Shown: positions 43,657-52,672 of the stretch, in pieces | How positions within the stretch are numbered: the stretch's first letter is position 1 | Layout of the letters: each line of letters starts with the position of its first letter | Source: Rhodococcoides fascians A44A | GTDB taxonomy: Bacteria > Actinomycetota > Actinomycetes > Mycobacteriales > Mycobacteriaceae | Direction of reading: 5' to 3' | Length of the DNA stretch: 64,000 bases | Assembly: GCF_000760735.1 (NCBI RefSeq) | Contig: NZ_JMEX01000008.1 | Span: 1,238,394-1,302,393, forward strand | Position numbers and translations under genes: made by a program | The notes under the pieces: generated by a model | What the model was told of the DNA's origin: nothing | Seen by the model: the letters and a program-made list of their open reading frames with translations, nothing else | Databases searched by the model: none

Positions 43657-44854
43657 GCGCCGGGAACGGGTCGATTCCCTCGGCTCGCATCAAGTCCGCC
43701 ACCCGCAACCCGAGGTGTAGGTGCAACCTGACCGTTCCGTCGTCCAAGTCGACACCGACTGCCTCGCGGATCCGGTCGAGACGGTAGTACAACGTCGTGC
43801 GGTGGATGAACAGCGCCTCCGCCGCACCCGGACCGGACCCCGCATGATCGAGAAACGCGCGCAGCGTCTCGATCAGCCGGCCCGAGCGATCGACTTCTGC
43901 GAGACGGCGCAGCTCGTCCGGTACAGCTGTGATGTCGAGTTCGGGGAACGGAATCCTCGCGAGCACTCCCAGGACCCCTGCACGTTCCCATGCAACGACG
44001 TGATCGTCACCGATGCGGCGCGCGACCGTCGCCGCCAGTCCGGCCTGACGCGCCGAAATCCAGGCTTCGGACAGTCCTGAAGCGGGAGCCCCGACCCCAG
44101 CGTGGACTGTCGCCCCCTTGCCCGCCACGTCCCCGGCGTCGCGCGCCATCGTCCTGGTCTCGGCGAGAACGGTCTCCAGATCTCGCGCGGCCGTCGAGAG
44201 GTACACCAAGTAACCGACCTCACCGACAACGCTGTGCAGCGCGTCACCACGGCTTCGAGAACGCGCGGCTACCAGGGCGTGACGAAGGGCGATCGCCGTC
44301 AGCTCGGCATCTTTGACGTTGCGTAGCGAAATTGCGACGACCCGCACAGACCCGGCCGCGACGGTCGATTCGGCGAGTGCCGCATCCCTGGCTGCCTCGT
44401 CCGTTCCGAGCAGATCAGCAACGAGAGCTTCCGAGCGCGCCGAGTCCTCGGGCGTGCGATCACCGACCATCAGCGGTGCGATTTCAGCAGCCACCTCAGC
44501 AATGCGCCCGAGGTCCTCGTCGGTGATGGTGCTGCCGGCGTCCATCACCAGAATCATTCCGAGCATCTCACCCCGCCAGCGAATCGGAACTCCCACACGG
44601 GCGTGCAGACCGAGCGCCTCCGACCCTGGGACGTGGCCTGGCCGAGTCCACTGGGCAATCCCGCTGGACAGTAGAAACCCGATGGCCTCGCTCCCGGCGT
44701 CCCGATTGAGCATCGCGCGGATTCGGACCGGGTCCTCGTCGCCGAAGTGGCGGCTCGCGAACAGCATCCGGACTTCCGGGTCGTTCACCACGACCGACCT
44801 GCCGAGCTCGTCGGCGAACCGGTCGACGACTGCTTGAACGGCGTCTCGCGACAT
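43643..44854 (-). CDS. PucR-family transcriptional regulator
   Basis: 403-residue regulator: N-terminal GAF-like sensing region (about 1-125), middle CdaR-like domain, and C-terminal PucR helix-turn-helix (AEALFIHRTTLYYRLDRIREAVG). These proteins usually activate or repress nearby catabolic genes in response to a pathway metabolite. Start at ATG 44854; an upstream extension lacks support. It lies between the alcohol dehydrogenase and the MFS transporter, so it is the natural regulator of this catabolic region. Confidence 0.85.
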   Translation of the reverse strand: MSRDAVQAVVDRFADELGRSVVVNDPEVRMLFASRHFGDEDPVRIRAMLNRDAGSEAIGFLLSSGIAQWTRPGHVPGSEALGLHARVGVPIRWRGEMLGMILVMDAGSTITDEDLGRIAEVAAEIAPLMVGDRTPEDSARSEALVADLLGTDEAARDAALAESTVAAGSVRVVAISLRNVKDAELTAIALRHALVAARSRSRGDALHSVVGEVGYLVYLSTAARDLETVLAETRTMARDAGDVAGKGATVHAGVGAPASGLSEAWISARQAGLAATVARRIGDDHVVAWERAGVLGVLARIPFPELDITAVPDELRRLAEVDRSGRLIETLRAFLDHAGSGPGAAEALFIHRTTLYYRLDRIREAVGVDLDDGTVRLHLHLGLRVADLMRAEGIDPFPALTAR

Positions 44855-44880
44855 GGGCAAAGCGTAGCCCTCACGACTTC

Positions 44881-44955
44881 GTCGAACCCCGAGTGCCAGG
44901 GTTCGACAAATAGAGGAAACTGATCCCTCGAGCTTCGTCACGCAACGGTCGTGAC
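44881..44955. promoter_or_regulatory. Two inverted repeats between pucR and MFS genes
   Basis: GTCGAACCC (44881-44889) with GGGTTCGAC (44899-44907), and GTCACG (44937-44942) with CGTGAC (44950-44955). Both are perfect and lie in the divergent promoter region; candidate PucR operators. Confidence 0.55.
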
Positions 44956-45032
44956 ACAGGTCACTATGGGAGCAAGGTGTGTGAGCCCGCCACAATTCGA
45001 CGGGCTTCGTAGAACGAGACTGGAGCGATGCA

Positions 45033-46403
45033 ATGGCGTCACGCACCCACCTACCCGACGAGTCGGTGCCGGAGAATCAGATGGCCAACCGCGTCATGCG
45101 CAAGGTTGCGCTGCGGCTGATCCCGTTCCTCGGACTCGCGTACTTCCTCAACTACATCGACCGTACGAACATCTCGTTCGCGAAGCTGACGATGAGCGAG
45201 GACCTCGGCCTTACCGAGACGATGTACGGCTTGGCCAGCGGTCTTTTCTTCGTCGGCTACATACTCCTCGAGGTTCCGAGCAACTTGGCACTGCACAAGT
45301 TCGGCGCCAGGCGTTGGATCGCTCGCATCCTCGTCTCGTGGGGTCTGATCGCGGCCCTCATGGCGTTCGTTCCCAATGCGACCTGGCTCAACATCGCTCG
45401 CGTCGCCCTCGGTATCGCCGAGGCCGGCTTCTTCCCCGGCATCATGCTCTACCTGACGTTCTGGTTCCCGCGTGCAGTTCGAGTTCGACTGGTCGGTGTG
45501 TTCATGGTCGCCCTGCCGCTGTCGAGCGCGCTCGGCGCTCCGATTTCCGGCGCGATCATCCAGTACTGGCACGGTCTGTTCGGACTGGAGGGTTGGCGGG
45601 TGATGTTCCTCGTCGAGGGAATCCCGACGGTGCTGCTCGGCATCGCCGCGTGGTTCTACCTCACCGATCGCCCGCGGGACGCCAAATGGTTGACCGCGGA
45701 CGAGCGCAACTGGCTGGACCGCCGTATCGAGACGGAACAGTCGCAGACCGCAACCACCGGCCACGTCTCGGTACGCGAATCTCTGCGCAACTCGACAGTC
45801 TGGCTTCTCGGACTGACGTACTTCGGCATCGGCTACGGTCTGTTCGCCATCAGCTTCTTCCTGCCCACGATCGTGGCTGGATTCGCGCAGCAGTTCGACA
45901 CGACGTTCTCCATCGCCGAGAACGGCTTGATCGTCGCCGTGCCGTTCCTGATTGCCTCGGTATCGATGATTCTGTGGACTCGTCGCTCCGACCGTCTGCG
46001 CGAACGTATGTGGCACCTCATCGCACCGACCGCGCTTGCGACAGTCAGCGTTCCGGTAGCCATGTACATGAATTCGCCGTTCCTGACGATGGTCGTCATC
46101 ACGATCACCGCTGTCGGTATCTTCTCTGCCCTCCCGATCTTCTGGTACCTGCCGACCACCTTCCTGACCGGCGCCGGAGCTGCCGCGGGCATCGCTCTGG
46201 TGAACACCATCGGCGCTTCCGCAGGGCTGGCCGCCCCGTACATGACCGGTTGGCTCCTCGACACGACCGGAAGTTCGAAGGCGGGACTGTGGGTCGTCGG
46301 CGGCTTCATGGCGATGTCCGTCGCCCTGCTGTTCGTCGTACGTAGGCGTCTGGTGGACAGCACGATGCAGAAGCACGACGAATCGGAGACGGCCGTCGTC
46401 TGA
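45033..46403 (+). CDS. MFS transporter, anion:cation symporter (ACS) family
   Basis: 456-residue carrier with twelve helices and the ACS signature FLNYIDRTNISFAK in helix 1. ACS members import organic anions such as tartrate, galactonate, phthalate or hydroxyphenylacetate with protons. Placed divergently from PucR and near the ligase/thiolase operon, it probably imports the acid degraded there. Confidence 0.85.
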   Translation: MASRTHLPDESVPENQMANRVMRKVALRLIPFLGLAYFLNYIDRTNISFAKLTMSEDLGLTETMYGLASGLFFVGYILLEVPSNLALHKFGARRWIARILVSWGLIAALMAFVPNATWLNIARVALGIAEAGFFPGIMLYLTFWFPRAVRVRLVGVFMVALPLSSALGAPISGAIIQYWHGLFGLEGWRVMFLVEGIPTVLLGIAAWFYLTDRPRDAKWLTADERNWLDRRIETEQSQTATTGHVSVRESLRNSTVWLLGLTYFGIGYGLFAISFFLPTIVAGFAQQFDTTFSIAENGLIVAVPFLIASVSMILWTRRSDRLRERMWHLIAPTALATVSVPVAMYMNSPFLTMVVITITAVGIFSALPIFWYLPTTFLTGAGAAAGIALVNTIGASAGLAAPYMTGWLLDTTGSSKAGLWVVGGFMAMSVALLFVVRRRLVDSTMQKHDESETAVV

Positions 46404-46417
46404 TCCCGCGCCCCCAT

Positions 46418-46452
46418 GAGTCGGCCGTCGCAGACGCTGTGACGGCCGGCTC
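46418..46452. terminator. Convergent hairpin terminator
   Basis: GAGTCGGCCGTC (46418-46429) and GACGGCCGGCTC (46441-46452) pair with one mismatch between the MFS gene and the converging XRE gene; TCTTTG follows. Confidence 0.7.
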
Positions 46453-46457
46453 TTTGT

Positions 46458-47006
46458 TCACACGTGCTCGGACACCAGAACTGCTGTGGTGTCGGCGTTC
46501 ATGGCTTCGAAGATGTGGGGCGCGTCGCCGGGGTAGCTGATGTAGTCGCCCGGGTGGAGCTCGACGGGCTCGTCGGTGGGCCCCACGAGTGCTCGGCCGG
46601 CGGACAGGATCACGTGCTCGACGACGCCGGGTGAATGTGGGTCGGACCTTCGAGGCTCGCCGATCTGTGCGCTGACGAAATAGATGTCGCGGCGTGCGTT
46701 CGGTGGGCAGGAGGCGAGCAGCGTCGCTACGTAGTCGGCTGTGTCGGAGGAGAACTTCGGCCCGTCACCTGCTCGGATCAGCTGCACGCGTGGCTTCACC
46801 GGCTCGACCAGCCGAGCGAACGGGACGTTCAGTGCCACGCTCAGCGCCCACAGCGTTTCCACGCTGGGGTTGCCTGTTCCTGATTCGAGCTGGGACAAGG
46901 TCGACTTGGCTACTCCTGCGCGTCGGGCGAGCTCGGCCAGCGACAGTCCCATCCTCGTTCGTTCGCGGTGCAGTGACGCGGCGATAGCGGCGATCGGGGC
47001 GGACAC
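46458..47006 (-). CDS. XRE-family regulator with cupin domain
   Basis: 182 residues. HTH (LSLAELARRAGVAKSTLSQLE) in residues 18-40, then a cupin sensing domain (about 100-180) with GVVEHVILSAGRALVG and HPGDYISYPGDAPHI, giving metal-ligand His residues. Divergent from azlCD by 69 bases; this pairing is common, so it probably regulates branched-chain amino acid export. Confidence 0.85.
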   Translation of the reverse strand: MSAPIAAIAASLHRERTRMGLSLAELARRAGVAKSTLSQLESGTGNPSVETLWALSVALNVPFARLVEPVKPRVQLIRAGDGPKFSSDTADYVATLLASCPPNARRDIYFVSAQIGEPRRSDPHSPGVVEHVILSAGRALVGPTDEPVELHPGDYISYPGDAPHIFEAMNADTTAVLVSEHV

Positions 47007-47075
47007 AGTTGTTCACTCTATCGGTACAAGCGTCCATCTTGACGAACACCACACCTAGGGTTCATTATTCTGTCC

Positions 47076-47744
47076 ATGCGTTCGATCTGGCGAACCCGCC
47101 GCGACATCGGTCTCGTCTGCCTCGCCGACGGCCTCGTCGGTGCGTCGTTCGGAGCCATCGCCGTCGGCGCAGGCCTTCCGATGTGGGTTCCCCTGGCGAT
47201 GTCGGTACTGGTCTTCGCCGGTGCGGCCCAGTTCATCGTCGTCGGAGTGCTCGCAGCAGGGGGAAATCCGCTCGCCGCGATGGCCGGCGCACTACTGGTG
47301 AACGCGCGGCTGATCCCGCTCGGGTACTCCGTCGGAGATTCGTTGGGCGAAGTGTCCTGGCCTCGCAAGATCCTGGGGGCGCACCTCGTGACCGACGAAA
47401 GCGTGGCGTTCGCGGCCGCCGAGCCCGACCCCCAGCGTCGACGATCCACGTTCTGGTTGTGCGGCGTCGGCCTGTTCGTCGCGTGGAATATCGGCGTGCT
47501 GGGTGGGGCATTTCTCGGTGGCAGGATCACCGACACCGCTGCTCTCGGACTGGACGCAGCGTTTCCGGCGGTGCTCATCGCGCTCGTTGCTCCAGCACTC
47601 CGCGATCCACTCACGAGGAACACCGCTCTGCTCGGCGCGGTGATCGCCGTAGCCGCGGCGTTGATTCTGCCGCCGGGCCTGCCGGTGTTGCTCGCGCTGG
47701 CAGCGGTGGTGCCCGCGTTCGTCGCAACGAAGGCAACGGCATGA
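47076..47744 (+). CDS. azlC: AzlC-family amino acid exporter subunit
   Basis: 222-residue large subunit of the AzlCD/BrnFE branched-chain amino acid exporter, with about seven helices and the family pattern AGAAQFIVVGVLAAGGN followed by NARLIPLGYSVG. Overlaps azlD (ATGA). Member identity is firm; the transported amino acid is inferred from the family. Confidence 0.85.
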   Translation: MRSIWRTRRDIGLVCLADGLVGASFGAIAVGAGLPMWVPLAMSVLVFAGAAQFIVVGVLAAGGNPLAAMAGALLVNARLIPLGYSVGDSLGEVSWPRKILGAHLVTDESVAFAAAEPDPQRRRSTFWLCGVGLFVAWNIGVLGGAFLGGRITDTAALGLDAAFPAVLIALVAPALRDPLTRNTALLGAVIAVAAALILPPGLPVLLALAAVVPAFVATKATA

Positions 47745-48052
47745 ATTACGTGCTTCCCATGGTCGGGCTCGCGGCGGGAACCCTGGCGTTTCGGCTCGTC
47801 GGACCGTACCTCCGCAGCCGAACGACGATCTCGCCCCGCGTCGAGCGACTGGTGTCCATCGCGGTGGCCGTCATCTTCGTGGCGTTGATCGCGACGTCCG
47901 CACTGATCGTGGACTACGGGTTCGCCGGGTTCGCCTGCCCGGCCGGAGTGCTTGTCGCCGCGGTCCTTGCTTGGCGCACAGCATCGTTCGTGACGATCGT
48001 CGTGGCTGCTGCCGCGACGACAGCAACGCTCCGATGGTTCGGAGTTGCGTGA
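47741..48052 (+). CDS. azlD: AzlD-family small exporter subunit
   Basis: 103-residue membrane protein with four helices and the AzlD pattern FRLVGPYLRSR, needed together with AzlC for export. Translationally coupled to azlC through ATGA. Confidence 0.85.
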   Translation: MNYVLPMVGLAAGTLAFRLVGPYLRSRTTISPRVERLVSIAVAVIFVALIATSALIVDYGFAGFACPAGVLVAAVLAWRTASFVTIVVAAAATTATLRWFGVA

Positions 48053-48054
48053 TA

Positions 48055-48546
48055 ATGGGCGCCATGAATCCCACCCCCACCGGCCTCCTCCGCGCCACCG
48101 CATCGGGCGTCGACGTGGAGATCATCCGCGAGATCACGTCCAGTCTCGACGACGTGTGGAGCAGCGCCACCGTTTCCGATCGGACGGCCCTGTGGTTCGG
48201 ACCGTGGGAGCGGCTCGCGGACAATCGAATCCGCGTCCAGATGGTGTTCGAAGACGGCGAGCCGTGGATGGAGATGAACATCGACGCCTGCGAGCCACCG
48301 CGGCGACTTGCGGTCTCCACCACCGACGGATGGACGCTCGAACTCGTGCTGACCGGGGATGGTCCGATCACCACCGTCACCCTGATTCACCATCGCGAGA
48401 GCACCGACGGAGTCGGTGAGATCGGGCCCGGCTGGGAGTACTACCTCGACCTGCTGATCGCATCACGGACAGGCGCCGAGCTACCGACATTCGAGGAGTA
48501 CTACCCCGCCCAGAAGGGGTACTACGAGTCGCTCACTCCCCGGTAG
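48055..48546 (+). CDS. SRPBCC (AHSA1-like) domain protein
   Basis: 163-residue START/Bet v1-like protein: DVEIIREITSSLDDVWSSATVSD opening helix (core ITSSLDDVW), WFGPWE, and C-terminal helix WEYYLDLLIASRTG. AHSA1-like proteins in bacteria often accompany ArsR or MarR genes and bind small hydrophobic ligands. Starts at ATG 48055 or 48064. Its 3' end overlaps the convergent MarR gene by 25 bases. Confidence 0.78.
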   Translation: MGAMNPTPTGLLRATASGVDVEIIREITSSLDDVWSSATVSDRTALWFGPWERLADNRIRVQMVFEDGEPWMEMNIDACEPPRRLAVSTTDGWTLELVLTGDGPITTVTLIHHRESTDGVGEIGPGWEYYLDLLIASRTGAELPTFEEYYPAQKGYYESLTPR

Positions 48547-48986
48547 CGCCGCGAGGCAGCGATGATCCTGGCGATGCCGTCGGCGACGCGTGCGATCTCG
48601 TCGGCGCCGACCTCCTCGCCGACGGCGTCCGCCCAGGCATGCTGATCGTCTCGCAACGTGGCCACCGTCTCGCGCCCGCGCTCGGTCGGCTGCAGCAGCT
48701 TCGCCCGTCGATGCCGGGGATTGTCGACGTATTCCGCCCATCCCTTGTCGACGAGGATGTCCGCGGTGCGTTGCACACTCTGGCGTGCCAACCCCAGGCC
48801 GACGCGACGGGCGATCTCGGCTACGGCGAGAGGTTCGTCGAGGGTCGCGCCCAATACCTGCCACCAGGCAGGCGTCAGACCTGCGGGTGCTGCGATGTCC
48901 TGTGCAGCAGCGAGGAATTCACCGTTCAGCTCGAAGGCGGGAAGCACGATGGACGTCAACGCATCACCGGCGGGAGTTCTGGTCAT
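48522..48986 (-). CDS. MarR-family regulator
   Basis: 154-residue winged-helix regulator: AVAEIARRVGLGLARQSVQR recognition helix and wing PRHRRAKLLQPTERG. Second gene after the DJ-1-like gene (ATGA overlap), so the operon is probably autoregulated through the paired GACAG-N4-CTGTC sites upstream. Confidence 0.83.
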   Translation of the reverse strand: MTRTPAGDALTSIVLPAFELNGEFLAAAQDIAAPAGLTPAWWQVLGATLDEPLAVAEIARRVGLGLARQSVQRTADILVDKGWAEYVDNPRHRRAKLLQPTERGRETVATLRDDQHAWADAVGEEVGADEIARVADGIARIIAASRRYRGVSDS

Positions 48987-49591
48987 GCCCCGGCCAACTG
49001 CTCGTAGTACCTCTTCTCGCCGGTCGTGTAGAGCCCGTACCAGGCGTCGATGATGCTCTGCGGGAACAGTTCCAACGCTTCGAACACAGCCTTGGCGAAC
49101 TCGAGCGGCGCCGTTCCCGGAGCAGTGATCAGAGTGCCGTCGGCGACGGTGCGCTCGTCGCGGTACCGATCGGTGCCGGTGTACTGCTGTGCTGCCGTGA
49201 GGAATTCCGGAGCATTGCTCGTGTGCGGCCGGGAGTTCAACACGCCGAACCGTGCGAGCCCCAGCGTCGCACCGCAGATGCCGCCGACGGTGACGCCGCG
49301 GTCCAGCAAGTCCACGGCCAGGCCCAGAACCTTGTCGTGTCCTTCACCCCACGTGGCACCGCCGGGAAGAATCAACGCCGCGACATCCGCCGTGTCGAGA
49401 TCCGCGAGGTCACCGTCAGGCAGGATCCTGATTCCGCCGAGGCTGGTGACCTGTCGGCCACCGTCGGACAGGACCCGCAGGCGGTAGCGCTCGTCGCCCT
49501 GCTCGTTGGCCATGGCAATGCCGGCGACGAGATACGAATACTCCCAGTCCGCCATCGTGTCGGTCGCGTAGAGAACGATGTTCTTCGGCAT
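48983..49591 (-). CDS. DJ-1/PfpI-family protein
   Basis: 202 residues with the DJ-1 nucleophile elbow: Cys106 in GGICGATLG, conserved Glu in DWEYSY region and His in the C-terminal half. Members act as glyoxalase-like, protease-like or stress proteins; the exact activity is unknown. First gene of an operon with a MarR regulator that likely senses an electrophile or oxidant. Confidence 0.83.
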   Translation of the reverse strand: MPKNIVLYATDTMADWEYSYLVAGIAMANEQGDERYRLRVLSDGGRQVTSLGGIRILPDGDLADLDTADVAALILPGGATWGEGHDKVLGLAVDLLDRGVTVGGICGATLGLARFGVLNSRPHTSNAPEFLTAAQQYTGTDRYRDERTVADGTLITAPGTAPLEFAKAVFEALELFPQSIIDAWYGLYTTGEKRYYEQLAGA

Positions 49592-49607
49592 GACTACCTC
49601 CGTGATC

Positions 49608-49648
49608 GACAGTGTCCTGTCAACCTACGGCCATGACAGGACACTGTC
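49608..49648. promoter_or_regulatory. Paired inverted repeat, MarR operator
   Basis: GACAGTGTCCTGTCA (49608-49622) and its perfect complement TGACAGGACACTGTC (49634-49648) are separated by 11 bases. Each arm is itself a GACAG-N4-CTGTC palindrome, so two dimers could bind. It lies just upstream of the DJ-1/MarR operon. Confidence 0.8.
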
Positions 49649-49709
49649 AACGGCGCCCGCGGGACGCCGTCTCCAGGTACACGCAACTACACACGGGCAT
49701 ACTGGAGTC

Positions 49710-50714
49710 ATGGTCGTCCGCGCTCGCTGGCCCAAGAGCCTCCCGCTGCAGCCGCTTCCCTCCGAATCATGGGCAAAACAAGAGCCCACGTGGAAGGGTG
49801 CCAATCCCCAAGTCATCGAATCGGCGTTGAAGCGAGCCAAGACCCGGCCGTCGGGTAACTGGTTCGTCTTCGCCGCGAGCCGCGATGTCGGGACCAAGGA
49901 ACCTTTCGGCAGGACAGTCGGCGGAATGGAGCTGGTGGCCTGGCGCGACGAGAACCGCGGCATTCACATCGCACCCGGATCCTGCCCGCACCTCGGTGCG
50001 CCGCTCGACAAGGCGAAGATCGAGTGCGACACCCTCATCTGCCTCTGGCACGGCATGCCACTCGGACCGAAGGGACGCCCCGGCTGGCGCCCCTTCCCTG
50101 CCTTCGACGACGGCATCCTCGTCTGGGTTCGCCTCGACGACCTCGGCGGTGAAGAACCCACGGATGCGCCCCTCGTACCCGTCCGGCCGCCCGCCGCCAC
50201 GAGCGTCGACGCCGTGATCACCCTGACCGGCATCTGCGAGCCCGACGACGTCGTCGCCAACCGACTCGACCCGTGGCACGGTGCGTGGTTCCACCCGTAC
50301 TCGTTCGCCCGCCTCCGCGTACTCGACGCCCCCACCGACATCGACGTCCCCGATGAGGACGACCGCTTCCTCGTCGACGTCACCTTCCGCGTCAGCCGCG
50401 GCGTCGGCGTCCCGGTGACAGCCGAATTCGTCTGCCCGGGCCCACGCACCATCGTCATGCGCATCGTCGACGGCGAGGGCGCCGGCAGCGTCGTCGAAAC
50501 CCACGCGACCCCGATTGGCCCCGGCCCCGACGGCAAGCCCCGCACCGCCGTCATCGAAGCCACCGTCGCCAGTTCCGACCGCAAGGGCTTCCGGATTGCC
50601 CGACGCGTGGCGCCGTTGTTGCGTCCGCCGATGGGCTGGACAGCCGCCAGGCTGTGGAAAGACGACCTCGATTACGCAGAGCGTCGCTACATGCTCCGGT
50701 CGAAGGGGCTCTGA
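49710..50714 (+). CDS. Rieske-type protein (DUF5914), carotenoid-associated
   Basis: 334-residue protein with an N-terminal Rieske [2Fe-2S] centre: CPHLGAPL (about residues 94-101) and CLWHG (about 112). The rest matches DUF5914 proteins found with carotenoid genes in actinobacteria. The crtU and crtT genes nearby fit a role as oxygenase or electron partner in aryl-carotenoid formation. ATG 49710 is close to a GGAG; a leaderless start is possible. Confidence 0.78.
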   Translation: MVVRARWPKSLPLQPLPSESWAKQEPTWKGANPQVIESALKRAKTRPSGNWFVFAASRDVGTKEPFGRTVGGMELVAWRDENRGIHIAPGSCPHLGAPLDKAKIECDTLICLWHGMPLGPKGRPGWRPFPAFDDGILVWVRLDDLGGEEPTDAPLVPVRPPAATSVDAVITLTGICEPDDVVANRLDPWHGAWFHPYSFARLRVLDAPTDIDVPDEDDRFLVDVTFRVSRGVGVPVTAEFVCPGPRTIVMRIVDGEGAGSVVETHATPIGPGPDGKPRTAVIEATVASSDRKGFRIARRVAPLLRPPMGWTAARLWKDDLDYAERRYMLRSKGL

Positions 50715-50721
50715 CGAAAGA

Positions 50722-51183
50722 CTGAACTACGACGAGGTCGGCGCCACGCGTTCCGGGATCTTGCCCGACGGCTATCACCACGTCCGTCGACGTGAACTGA
50801 TCGGCTCGGGACGCACCGCCTTCGACGCTGCAGCTGACACGCTGATGACCTGGGAGATGCACCGGCAATCGTTGCCTCGGGTGCGGCCGTCTCGTGGTCG
50901 GGTGGAAGTCGGGTCGACGGTGTCGATGGTCACGGGGTTCAGGTGTGAGGTCGTCTACGTTGTGGACGAGCCCGACCGCATCGGCTTCGCCTACGGAACC
51001 TTGGGCGGCCACCCCGAATGCGGCGAAGAGTCTTTCCTGGTCGAGTTCGACGCCGGCGATGTCTACGTCGTGATCACAGCCTTCTCCCGGCCCGGGACCT
51101 GGTACGCGCAGCTGGCCGGTCCGGTGGGTCGTTGGGCGCAGCAGCGGATCACCGATCGCTACGTCGCGGCGCTTCGCCGTTGA
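50722..51183 (+). CDS. DUF1990-family protein
   Basis: 153-residue protein matching DUF1990 from its first residues (YDEVGATRSGILPDGYHH) to the C-terminal QQRITDRYVAALRR. No ATG, GTG or TTG lies in the right place: the family N-terminus begins directly at a CTG at 50722, one base after a GAAAG box at 50716-50720. A start inside the previous gene would add about 70 residues and is unlikely. Function unknown; follows the Rieske gene by seven bases. Confidence 0.7.
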   Translation: MNYDEVGATRSGILPDGYHHVRRRELIGSGRTAFDAAADTLMTWEMHRQSLPRVRPSRGRVEVGSTVSMVTGFRCEVVYVVDEPDRIGFAYGTLGGHPECGEESFLVEFDAGDVYVVITAFSRPGTWYAQLAGPVGRWAQQRITDRYVAALRR

Positions 51184-51190
51184 GCGTCGC

Positions 51191-52672
51191 TCAGACGACG
51201 CGCGCGATTTTGTCGAAAACTCGGTATCGCCCGCGGGTCGGGACGGTCCAGATGTCGTGCCCGGCGAGGCCCCAGCTCTGCAGCAGGGTGTTGGCGGCGT
51301 GCAGACCGGTGGTTGCGGCGCGTTCCATGAGGGCGACCGGCAGGTCGATGCGGATTCCGTCGCCGGCCAGCACGAGTCCAGGTTCGGGCGTACGCACCGT
51401 CGGCCTCCGGGCGAAATCACCCAGGCCGAACAACGGACAGTCGTTGCGCCATTCCGACCGAGCCGCGATCACGGTGGCATCCCGGGTTTCCGGATAGATC
51501 TCGTGCATCCGCGCCATCAACTGTTCGCGCGTGACGTCCTCGGATTCGGTTGCTGCGTAGGCGTGCAACTCGACGACGGATCCGCCGGTGCGGGAGGCCC
51601 ACTCCGCTGCTTCGTCCTCGAATCGTTCGAGGACGCTGATGTTGTCGATGGGCGGCATTCCACCGGTGCCGATGAACGGTGGACGGTCTGCGTCGACCGG
51701 CTTGTCGAGCCAGACTCGGTGTACGAGGAAGGGCGGAGTGTTCTGCAACGCTGCGACATCCTCGCGCCATTCGTCGGTGCCGAGTGAGCCGACGAGACTC
51801 TGCAGCCCCTTGATGTCGGCAGCCAGGACGACACCGTCGAACTTCTCGCCGTCGACGGAGAATCCGCGTTCGATCGACGACACCGACGTGCCCATCCGGA
51901 AACCGACTCCGAGCCCACGCAGGTACTCGCCCAACGGTTCCCACAGAGTCTGCGGGTACGGGCCGGTAGGCACGTCGAACACGAGCCCCTCGGACGAGCC
52001 GAGGAAGTACAGGTGGAACATCATCGCCAGCTCGGCGGCCGACATCTCCTCGGGATCGGCGAAGAAGCTCCGCGAGAACACTCCGAAGGCCAGGTGCCGT
52101 GCAGCCTCGGGGAAGTTGATGCGTCGCAGGAATTCTGCTGCCGGGACCTCGTCGAGCTGCTCGTACGTCCCGGGAACGCTCACGGTCATGAGCGGCAGCG
52201 CGGCAATACCGTTCAGCGCCTTGAGGTCCCGCCACCGGAACGTCGGACTCTTCCCGACGAAGGCGACGGCGTTCAGCCCCGGCGTCGACGGCAGGCCTTT
52301 GAATCCGTCGATTCGGCCGTCCGCGTCGATCAGCGGGTAGTCCTCGACGGCATGCAGGCGCTGCAGACCCGGATCGGTGCGCTTCAACACATTGCGGAGG
52401 TTGTAGTACTGCCGGAAGAACGCGTGGAAGCCTCTGCTCATGGTGGCCGTCGAACCGTCGTCCAACGTGGTGGACCATCCGCCGACGCGGCCGCCGAGGA
52501 AGTTCTCCTTCTCGAAGACCTCCACGGACACACCACGTTCCGCCAGAGCAGCTGCCGCCGACAGTCCGGCGATACCGCCGCCGACCACCGCGACGCGCGG
52601 AACCGACGCCAACGACGACGCCGACGCGTACCCCGGCGCCGCTGGATGCAGAACGCTCTTCTTGTCAATCAC
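51191..52672 (-). CDS. crtU: CrtU-like carotenoid desaturase/methyltransferase
   Basis: 493-residue FAD enzyme: dinucleotide motif VVGGGIAGLSAAAALAERG, phytoene desaturase-like GGRVGGW and C-terminal GLVLAGDGIRIDLPVALMERAA, which fit CrtU that turns beta-ionone ends into aryl rings (chlorobactene or isorenieratene type). Followed 8 bases into by crtT. Recognition of CrtU over other CrtI-like enzymes rests on the neighbour and the divergent Rieske gene. Confidence 0.75.
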   Translation of the reverse strand: MIDKKSVLHPAAPGYASASSLASVPRVAVVGGGIAGLSAAAALAERGVSVEVFEKENFLGGRVGGWSTTLDDGSTATMSRGFHAFFRQYYNLRNVLKRTDPGLQRLHAVEDYPLIDADGRIDGFKGLPSTPGLNAVAFVGKSPTFRWRDLKALNGIAALPLMTVSVPGTYEQLDEVPAAEFLRRINFPEAARHLAFGVFSRSFFADPEEMSAAELAMMFHLYFLGSSEGLVFDVPTGPYPQTLWEPLGEYLRGLGVGFRMGTSVSSIERGFSVDGEKFDGVVLAADIKGLQSLVGSLGTDEWREDVAALQNTPPFLVHRVWLDKPVDADRPPFIGTGGMPPIDNISVLERFEDEAAEWASRTGGSVVELHAYAATESEDVTREQLMARMHEIYPETRDATVIAARSEWRNDCPLFGLGDFARRPTVRTPEPGLVLAGDGIRIDLPVALMERAATTGLHAANTLLQSWGLAGHDIWTVPTRGRYRVFDKIARVV

